From assembly GCA_039927975.1 (NCBI GenBank), contig JBDSTZ010000138.1, forward strand, positions 1 through 11,889: DNA of 11,889 nucleotides. The letters run 5' to 3'. Below, piece after piece: positions 7,653 to 11,889 of this stretch. Origin of the DNA: JBDSTZ01 sp039927975 (GTDB lineage Bacteria > Pseudomonadota > Gammaproteobacteria > Burkholderiales > Burkholderiaceae_D). The stretch's first letter is position 1. Each line of letters opens with the position of its first letter. Made by a program: the position numbers and the translations under genes. The notes under the pieces were generated by a model. It was not told where the DNA came from, did not search any database, and saw nothing but the letters and a program-made list of their open reading frames with translations.

Positions 7653-8969
7653 ATGGGACAAGAAGCAGCAATGCGCGAGACGGTGTTCGGCAGTATCGGA
7701 CAGGCGGCCGGGCACAAGAACATGAAGCAGCTCATCGAGCTGCGCTGGATCGCCGTGTTCGGCCAGATCACCACCATCGCCTCGGTCACGCTGGGCATGG
7801 GCGTCCAGCTGCCGGTGGTGTACATGCTCGAAGTGCTGGTTTGCCTGATCGGCTTCAACCTGGCCAGCCATTTGCGCTGGCACGAAAAGCGCTACGTCAC
7901 CAATCACGAACTGTTCCTCGCGCTGCTGGTGGATGTCATCAGCCTGACGGCGCAGCTGCATCTGAGCGGGGGGCTGACCAATCCTTTTGTCTTCCTGTTC
8001 CTTCTGCAGGTGATCCTGGCCGCCGTGCTGCTCAAGGGCTGGACCAGCTGGGCGATCGTCGCCATCATCAGCGTCTGCCTGACCGGCCTGGCCTTGTTCA
8101 CGGCGCCGCTGCCGGTGCCGCTCGATTATCAGCGCGGCATATCGAGCCTGTACGTGCAGGGCATGATGATCTGCTTCGTGCTCAACGCAGCGCTGCTGGT
8201 CACCTTCATCAAGCGCATCAACCGCAATCTGCGCGCCGGCGACGAGGCGCTGGCCAATATGCGCCAGCGCGCCGCCGAGACCGAGCATATCGTGCGTATG
8301 GGCTTATTGGCATCGGGTGCGGCGCATGAACTGGGCACGCCGCTGGCGACGCTGTCGGTGATCCTCGGGGACTGGAAGCACATGCGCGAGATCGCGGCCA
8401 ATCCCATCATGCTCGAAGAAATCGAGGAGATGCAGGTGCAGCTCAAGCGCTGCAAGAGCATCGTCAGCGGCATCCTGCTGTCGGCCGGCGAGGTGCGCGG
8501 GGAATCGTCGGCCAGGACCACCGTCAAAACTTTTTTCGACGAGCTGCTCAAGGAGTGGCAGCGGGTGCGGCCGGTGGCCTCGTTCGCGTACCAGAACAAG
8601 ATCGCCGAGGACGTGCCGGTGGTGTTCGATTCGGCGCTCAAGCAGATGATCTGGAATGTGCTCGACAACGCGGCCGATGCCTCGCCCGACTGGTTGCGGG
8701 TGGAGGTGGGCAGCGTCGACGAGACCTTGATCGTGCAGGTGACCGATGCCGGTCCAGGCTTCCAGCCGGAGATGCTGACCCATTTCGGCAAGCCATACCA
8801 GTCGAGCAAGGGACGGCCGGGCGGGGGACTTGGCCTGTTCCTGAGCGTGAACGTGGCGCGCACGCTGGGCGGGACGGTGGTCGCGCGCAACCGGCCGGAG
8901 GGCGGGGCGGTGGTTGAGGTGACGCTGCCACTGGCTTCGATCATGCTGGAGAATGCCGATGTCGAATGA
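7653..8969 (+). CDS. regB: RegB/PrrB/RoxS-type redox-sensing histidine kinase
   Basis: A 438-residue membrane sensor kinase. Six predicted helices fill residues about 27-190. The third and fourth flank GGLTNPF (106-112), the heptapeptide that in RegB binds or senses ubiquinone. The dimerisation/phosphoacceptor region holds GAAHELGTPLATLSV (222-236), with His225 as the phosphorylation site in the RegB-type H-box. QLKRCKSIV follows, with Cys267 in the place of the redox-active RegB cysteine (Cys265 in Rhodobacter). The ATPase domain shows the N box NVLDNAADAS (335-344), G1 DAGPGF (365-370) and G2 GGGLGLF (390-396). I chose the ATG at 7653, six to eight bases after GGGAGAG. A TTG at 7641 and an ATG at 7671 are alternatives. 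The gene follows SURF1 after 21 bp and overlaps its regulator by 11 bp. The likely job is adjusting respiratory gene expression to the quinone pool, probably including this operon; that regulation is inferred. Confidence 0.92.
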   Translation: MGQEAAMRETVFGSIGQAAGHKNMKQLIELRWIAVFGQITTIASVTLGMGVQLPVVYMLEVLVCLIGFNLASHLRWHEKRYVTNHELFLALLVDVISLTAQLHLSGGLTNPFVFLFLLQVILAAVLLKGWTSWAIVAIISVCLTGLALFTAPLPVPLDYQRGISSLYVQGMMICFVLNAALLVTFIKRINRNLRAGDEALANMRQRAAETEHIVRMGLLASGAAHELGTPLATLSVILGDWKHMREIAANPIMLEEIEEMQVQLKRCKSIVSGILLSAGEVRGESSARTTVKTFFDELLKEWQRVRPVASFAYQNKIAEDVPVVFDSALKQMIWNVLDNAADASPDWLRVEVGSVDETLIVQVTDAGPGFQPEMLTHFGKPYQSSKGRPGGGLGLFLSVNVARTLGGTVVARNRPEGGAVVEVTLPLASIMLENADVE

Positions 8970-9495
8970 ACGCGTATTGCTGATTATCGAGGATGACGAG
9001 GCGTTTGCGCGCACGCTGGGACGCTCGTTCGAGCGGCGCGGCTACAAGGTGCTGCTGGCGCCGACCCAGGAGGACGCGGCGGCGCTGATCGCGCAGAACA
9101 AGCCGGCGTACGCGGTGGTCGACCTCAAGCTCAAGGGGAATGGTTCGGGACTGGCCTGCGTGCAGATGCTGCATCAGCACGACCCGGCCATGCTGATCGT
9201 GGTGCTGACCGGCTTCGCCAGCATCAACACGGCGGTCGAGGCGATCAAGCTTGGGGCTTGCCAGTATCTGGCCAAGCCATCCAATACCGACGATATCGAG
9301 GCGGCGTTCAATCACGTGGCGGGACGCGGCGACGTTGAGATGACCAACCGGCCAAGTTCGGTCAAGACGCTGGAGTGGGAGCATATTCACGCGGTGCTGG
9401 CCGAGACGGAGTTCAATATCTCGGAAGCAGCCCGGCGGCTGGGGATGCACCGGCGCACGCTGGCGCGCAAGCTGGAGAAGCAGCGGGTCAAGTAG
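8959..9495 (+). CDS. regA: RegA/PrrA/RoxR-type response regulator with Fis-type helix-turn-helix
   Basis: A 178-residue regulator and partner of the preceding kinase. The receiver domain (about 4-120) has the acidic pair Asp12/Asp13, phosphoacceptor Asp55 (VVDLKLKGNGSG), Thr84 (LTGFAS) and Lys106 (AKPS). A short linker leads to a Fis-like DNA-binding domain, WEHIHAVLAETEFNISEAAR followed by RLGMHRRTLARKL, almost the RegA/PrrA consensus (SETARRLNMHRRTLQR). Two ATGs are possible. The one at 8953 has GGAGA directly abutting it, whereas the one at 8959 has the same GGAGA at 8948-8952 with a proper 6-nt gap, so 8959 is chosen. The gene is last in the cyo operon. RegA relatives activate or repress oxidases, hydrogenases and carbon or nitrogen fixation genes by redox state. 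Direct targets here are unknown. Confidence 0.93.
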   Translation: MSNERVLLIIEDDEAFARTLGRSFERRGYKVLLAPTQEDAAALIAQNKPAYAVVDLKLKGNGSGLACVQMLHQHDPAMLIVVLTGFASINTAVEAIKLGACQYLAKPSNTDDIEAAFNHVAGRGDVEMTNRPSSVKTLEWEHIHAVLAETEFNISEAARRLGMHRRTLARKLEKQRVK

Positions 9496-9512
9496 GAGCG
9501 CGATGCCCCGCG

Positions 9513-9540
9513 CCGTTCTCTTTCGAAATGCTGAGAACGG
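9513..9540 (+). other. Stem-loop just after the response regulator gene
   Basis: CCGTTCTC (9513-9520) and GAGAACGG (9533-9540) are perfect 8-bp complementary arms around a 12-nt loop that contains TTTCGAAA. It lies 18 bp after the end of the cyo-reg operon, where a terminator or 3'-end stabilising hairpin would be expected. No run of T follows, so an intrinsic terminator is not supported. A Rho-dependent end with a protective hairpin is an alternative. Confidence 0.4.
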
Positions 9541-9657
9541 TGATCTCTGTCTTGATTACAACACCAATAGGTCAGCCCGTGTGCTGTCGCGCATGCCCAG
9601 CTCGACGATGTTCTTCGACTCGCCGACGACTGCGTTCACGCTTGAATTCAGGCCTGG

Positions 9658-9684
9658 ACCTGGCGGCGGCCGCAGTCGCCAGGT
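9658..9684. repeat. Perfect 8-bp inverted repeat with 11-nt loop
   Basis: ACCTGGCG (9658-9665) and CGCCAGGT (9677-9684) are exactly complementary and enclose GCGGCCGCAGT, itself starting with the palindrome GCGGCCGC. It would form a very stable GC-rich hairpin in RNA. No T-run follows on either strand. Its role is unknown. Confidence 0.4.
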
Positions 9685-9881
9685 GCGTCTGCGTTTCGCC
9701 GTTGAACGTACATTAAGCATGCAGGCCTGCGGTCAGAGCCCGCTCAGCCATGGGCATTGAAGCCCGGGTTCGCCAGTCACCCATACAGACGAGGGCCCGG
9801 GCGCCATGCCGTCGAGCCCGTCCCGGTTGGTATCTCCGGCGCGATCCCGGCACTCGGCGGCCATGAAGAAACCCCGGGGCA

Positions 9882-9912
9882 TTGCCGCCATCGTTAGAAA
9901 CCTTGCTATGAT
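9882..9912 (+). promoter_or_regulatory. Candidate sigma-70 promoter for the AraC-type regulator
   Basis: TGCTATGAT (9904-9912) is an extended -10 element: TG, one base, then TATGAT, which matches TATAAT at five of six positions. A weak -35 element TTGCCG (9882-9887) lies 19 bp upstream, a longer gap than ideal; an extended -10 can compensate. A start near 9919 would give a leader of about 50 nt before the ATG at 9971. Confidence 0.4.
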
Positions 9913-9970
9913 GCGGGCAGGGCGCCTGGCAAGTGTTGGGGCTTCATGATGGTTCAGTCAAAAATGCATA

Positions 9971-11179
9971 ATGCAAGAGATATATAAGAAGGCGCTGCTC
10001 GCACTTATCCTCCTCGTCGCCGCGAATGCGCTGATGGTGTCTTTTTTCACTTATCAGAGCTATCGCTCCCTTGCTCTTTTGCCTTGGGCGGGAGCCGGGG
10101 TTCGTCTGGAGGCGGCCGGTTGGACCGATAGCGGGATGGGCGGCACCTCGATCGTCCGCATCCACCATGACCAGCCGGACAAACTGCGTTTCGACATGAA
10201 ACTGACGAAGGCGGTGGCATTCCCGTCCGCTATTGCCGACCTGATCCTCATCGACGCGAAAGGACAGCAAGTGCTGGAGGACTGGTCGAAGTACACCAGC
10301 ATCACCTTCCTGGCCAAATGCACTCCCTCGAATTCGATGGTATTTTCCCTTACCAGCTTCGACGAGAAAATCTCGACGAAGGGCGACTTCCAAACCTACC
10401 GGGTTCCGGCCACCTATTTCTCCTGCAATAAGAAAGGGGTGCCGGTTTCCCTGGACCTGACCCGGCTCGCCCTGCCTGACTGGTGGCTCAACAAAATGAA
10501 GCTGGACTTGGCGAGCCAGGGCTATACCCTCGACAAGGTGGCGAAGATTTCCTTCGGCGCCAATTTGAATAGTCCCACGGACGTCGATTCCAAAGTGGAA
10601 ATCAGCGAACTTGTGCTGCATGGCCGCGACTATCACTCTTTCGCATGGCTGGCCGTGGCGCTGCTGGCCAGCTGGGCCGTATTTGCGGTCTGGTTTTTCA
10701 GGGCCCATTCGCGAGCGCTGGTTGCGAGCGTGGCGACCAGTCTGAGAAAAGATGTTGCTCTCGCCGCTTACCGTCAATTAACCCTGGAACCGTACAAGGA
10801 TAAGGAAAAGGCGGGGCTACTGAAATATATCGCCACCAATTACACCGATCCCGACCTGGTCCTGGAGTCGGTTGTGACCGCGACCGGGGTCAACCGAACT
10901 AAAGTCAATGACCTATTGAAATCAGAATTGGGAATGACTTTCACCGGCTATCTGAATAAATTGCGCCTGACGGAAGCGGCCCGCTTACTGTCCGAAAATA
11001 GCGGCGCCGCGATCCTGGAGATCGCGTATTCCGTCGGTTATGCCAATGTTTCCTACTTCAACAAGTTGTTCAAGGAGGAATATGGCTGCACGCCGAAAGT
11101 GTTTCGCTCGATTTCGGCGCAACAATCAGCGCCGGCCGCGGATTTTCCCGCGAAGTCAGCGGCCGTCTCGCCGCCCTGA
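9971..11179 (+). CDS. Membrane-spanning AraC-family transcriptional regulator with periplasmic sensor-like domain
   Basis: A 402-residue protein. It has one membrane helix at about 7-26, an extracytoplasmic beta-rich domain (about 40-220), a second helix (about 225-244), a linker, and a C-terminal AraC/XylS DNA-binding domain (about 282-380). The latter has helix-turn-helix units around 297-318 and 346-370; GYANVSYFNKLFKEEYGCTP (356-375) is the classic second-HTH signature. The outer domain begins with WTDSGMGGTSIVRI and later has DWSKYTSITFLAK (104-116). These patterns remind me of galactose-binding-like beta-sandwich domains (CIA30/CBM11-like), but that fold call is only an inference. It holds just two cysteines (117, 152), which could form a disulfide. 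An in-frame stop lies 24 bp upstream, so 9971 is the first usable ATG; its ribosome site is weak. Base use is less GC-rich than the cyo operon. It reads towards an alpha-galactosidase gene 303 bp away, its probable target. Not a classical soluble AraC protein. Confidence 0.85.
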   Translation: MQEIYKKALLALILLVAANALMVSFFTYQSYRSLALLPWAGAGVRLEAAGWTDSGMGGTSIVRIHHDQPDKLRFDMKLTKAVAFPSAIADLILIDAKGQQVLEDWSKYTSITFLAKCTPSNSMVFSLTSFDEKISTKGDFQTYRVPATYFSCNKKGVPVSLDLTRLALPDWWLNKMKLDLASQGYTLDKVAKISFGANLNSPTDVDSKVEISELVLHGRDYHSFAWLAVALLASWAVFAVWFFRAHSRALVASVATSLRKDVALAAYRQLTLEPYKDKEKAGLLKYIATNYTDPDLVLESVVTATGVNRTKVNDLLKSELGMTFTGYLNKLRLTEAARLLSENSGAAILEIAYSVGYANVSYFNKLFKEEYGCTPKVFRSISAQQSAPAADFPAKSAAVSPP

Positions 11180-11286
11180 CCCTCTTCCACTCCTGACAGC
11201 GCCACTCGCAATTTCTACAGTTTTATAGCCGTTTCGCCTGTATCGCTAGATTGTCCTGGCGCCTCTACCTATGCTGGGGCTGTCGG

Positions 11287-11303
11287 TCGACGTCAGTCGT
11301 CGA
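11287..11303. repeat. Inverted repeat TCGACG-N5-CGTCGA, candidate operator
   Basis: Perfect 6-bp arms separated by TCAGT, 180 bp before the alpha-galactosidase start. The symmetry and 11-bp centre-to-centre spacing of the arms would suit a dimeric regulator on one DNA face. No known box is recognised. Confidence 0.35.
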
Positions 11304-11336
11304 GAAAATGTACTGGAAAAAACACACTGAATCGCA

Positions 11337-11352
11337 TTTCATATATGTGAAA
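11337..11352. repeat. AT-rich near-palindrome TTTCATATATGTGAAA, candidate operator
   Basis: Sixteen bases with 5-bp perfect outer arms (TTTCA/TGAAA) and one mismatched inner pair. It lies about 130 bp before the alpha-galactosidase start, in the AT-rich promoter zone. A protein-binding role is inferred from symmetry and position only. Confidence 0.35.
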
Positions 11353-11360
11353 CAGTGAGT

Positions 11361-11380
11361 ATATGCGCCGATATGTTCCG
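11361..11380. repeat. Tandem 10-bp direct repeat (ATATGCGCCG / ATATGTTCCG)
   Basis: Two adjacent decamers match at eight of ten positions and are exactly one helical turn apart. A further ATATG lies at 11343-11347. AraC-family proteins often bind direct repeats, so this is a plausible site for the regulator encoded immediately upstream. This is inference. Confidence 0.35.
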
Positions 11381-11482
11381 ACTATCAAAATACCAATGAA
11401 GTGACGATCATGAAACTTTAGGGTGTTTTTTTTGCGTCATGGATTTGTACGATGTCTCCCAAATTTTGCGAGTGATTTAAAA

Positions 11483-11889
11483 ATGAAAACAAAGCACGTA
11501 ACAAACAAGCCCGGGTTCCTGCGCTCGGCGATGATGGCTGCCGCAGCGGCGTTGACCTTATTCATTGGCGCGACTGGCAATTGCTGGGCTCAAAAGGCTG
11601 AAGGCCTTGCCAGCACCCCGCAAATGGGCTGGAACAGCTGGAACAAATTTGCCTGCGAAATCGACGAGGGCCTGATCCGCGAGACCGCCGATGCCATGGT
11701 CAAGTCCGGCATGAAGGAGGCCGGCTACCAGTACGTGAACATTGACGATTGCTGGCAAGGCCAGCGCGACGCCGACGGCAACATCCAGCCCGACCCCAAG
11801 CGCTTCCCGACCGGCATGAAGGCGCTGGCGGACTATGTGCATGGCAAGGGACTCAAGCTGGGCATCTACTCGGACGCTGGCGCGACCAC
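11483..11889 (+). CDS. Secreted alpha-galactosidase, glycoside hydrolase family 27 (3'-truncated by window end)
   Basis: The first 135 residues are present and the frame is open to the window edge. A Sec signal peptide covers about residues 1-36: basic start MKTKHVTNK, hydrophobic core AAAAALTLFIGA, and a probable cut after NCWA. The mature protein starts with the GH27 catalytic barrel: STPQMGWNSWNKFAC (44-58), YVNIDDCWQ (84-92) with the substrate-binding Asp88-Asp89 pair (equivalent to Asp92-Asp93 of human alpha-galactosidase A), then RFPTGMKALADYVHGKGLKL and GIYSDAG (127-133). Cys58 and Cys90 sit where family disulfide cysteines occur. The catalytic nucleophile and acid/base lie beyond the window. 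The expected reaction is release of terminal alpha-galactose from raffinose-type sugars or galactomannan in the periplasm or outside the cell. Other GH27 activities (alpha-N-acetylgalactosaminidase, isomaltodextranase) cannot be excluded. The start at 11483 has only a weak ribosome site. Confidence 0.92.
   Translation, partial: MKTKHVTNKPGFLRSAMMAAAAALTLFIGATGNCWAQKAEGLASTPQMGWNSWNKFACEIDEGLIRETADAMVKSGMKEAGYQYVNIDDCWQGQRDADGNIQPDPKRFPTGMKALADYVHGKGLKLGIYSDAGAT

Larger units (their letters stand above)
9496..9970. other. 475-bp intergenic region, no convincing gene, rich in palindromes
   Basis: This stretch separates the cyo-reg operon from the AraC-type gene. It contains two stem-loops (listed separately), a 10-bp palindrome GCAGGCCTGC (9721-9730) whose core CAGGCCTG also occurs at 9649-9656, and three CCCGGG-centred palindromes at 9763-9768, 9795-9802 (GCCCGGGC) and 9872-9879 (CCCCGGGG). 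Two short open frames, 9503-9760 (+, 85 residues) and 9556-9720 (-, 54 residues), have no recognisable family. Near its right end is a candidate promoter for the downstream gene. I see no tRNA, no insertion-sequence ends and no clear T-tract terminator. Confidence 0.6.
11180..11482. promoter_or_regulatory. 303-bp regulatory intergenic region before the alpha-galactosidase gene
   Basis: No gene is seen here. The right-hand two thirds (about 11300-11482) are clearly AT-richer than the rest of the window, as expected for a promoter region. It contains an inverted repeat (11287-11303), a near-palindrome (11337-11352) and a tandem decamer repeat (11361-11380), all listed separately. A run of eight T at 11426-11433 has no GC-rich stem before it. 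I could not find a convincing -35/-10 pair at normal spacing, which fits an activator-dependent promoter but does not prove one. Confidence 0.5.

Noticed and set aside
6756..8288. 510-codon - strand open frame opposite cyoD, SURF1 and the kinase
   Set aside because: It covers three recognised genes and has no recognisable motif. It is a shadow of high-GC coding DNA.
9503..9760. 85-codon + strand frame after regA with AGGAG four bases upstream
   Set aside because: The spacing to AGGAG is short, the product has no recognised family, and the region is full of palindromes. Not enough to call a gene, though it cannot be ruled out.
9760..9771. AAGCCCGGGTTC found here and again at 11507-11518, considered as a repeat or attachment site
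   Set aside because: A 12-bp exact match is expected by chance in about 12 kb of GC-rich sequence. The second copy lies inside the alpha-galactosidase signal peptide.
9740..9800. GGTTCG-containing segment as a possible tRNA end
   Set aside because: No matching acceptor, anticodon or D arm could be formed around it.
9944..10777. 277-codon - strand frame opposite the AraC-type gene
   Set aside because: The + strand frame has clear membrane helices and an AraC domain. The opposite frame shows no family features.
11426..11433. Run of eight T as an intrinsic terminator for the AraC-type gene
   Set aside because: No GC-rich stem precedes it, and it lies about 250 bp after the stop inside the promoter region of the next gene.

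Overview
The window reads as chromosomal DNA of a GC-rich Gram-negative proteobacterium. The best guess is a betaproteobacterium of the Burkholderiales, family Oxalobacteraceae (Massilia/Duganella/Janthinobacterium type). That rests on gene order, codon use and the proteins seen; no rRNA or marker gene confirms it.

Layout. (1) Positions 1-1416 hold the end of an ABC-transporter ATPase and its complete ABC-2 type permease partner, on the + strand. (2) Positions 1413-2756, on the - strand, hold an MFS transporter of the metabolite:H+ symporter type. It meets the permease tail to tail with a 4-bp overlap. (3) After a divergent intergenic region (2757-2963) carrying two perfect inverted repeats, positions 2964-9495 form one tightly packed + strand operon: cyoA-cyoB-cyoC-cyoD, a SURF1-family assembly factor, a RegB/PrrB/RoxS-type redox-sensing histidine kinase and a RegA/PrrA/RoxR-type response regulator. 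Every junction but one overlaps; the exception is a 21-bp gap. (4) Positions 9496-9970 hold no convincing gene but several perfect palindromes and stem-loops, and a candidate promoter. (5) Positions 9971-11179 encode an unusual membrane-spanning AraC-family regulator with a predicted periplasmic beta-rich sensor domain. (6) A 303-bp AT-richer intergenic region with operator-like repeats precedes a secreted GH27 alpha-galactosidase (11483 to the window end, truncated).

How the genes work together. CyoABCD is a proton-pumping heme-copper ubiquinol oxidase. All ligands, both proton-channel markers and the quinol-site residues known from E. coli CyoB are present in the subunit I gene. SURF1 probably helps insert heme into it. 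The kinase carries the GGxTNPF membrane motif linked to ubiquinone sensing in RegB and the cytoplasmic redox cysteine. The operon therefore appears to encode both an enzyme that oxidises ubiquinol and a sensor of the state of the quinone pool. No heme O synthase (cyoE) follows cyoD. Together with SURF1, this raises the possibility of a heme-A-containing (ba3-like) quinol oxidase. The last two genes look like a separate carbohydrate-use module, with a membrane-bound regulator beside a secreted glycosidase.
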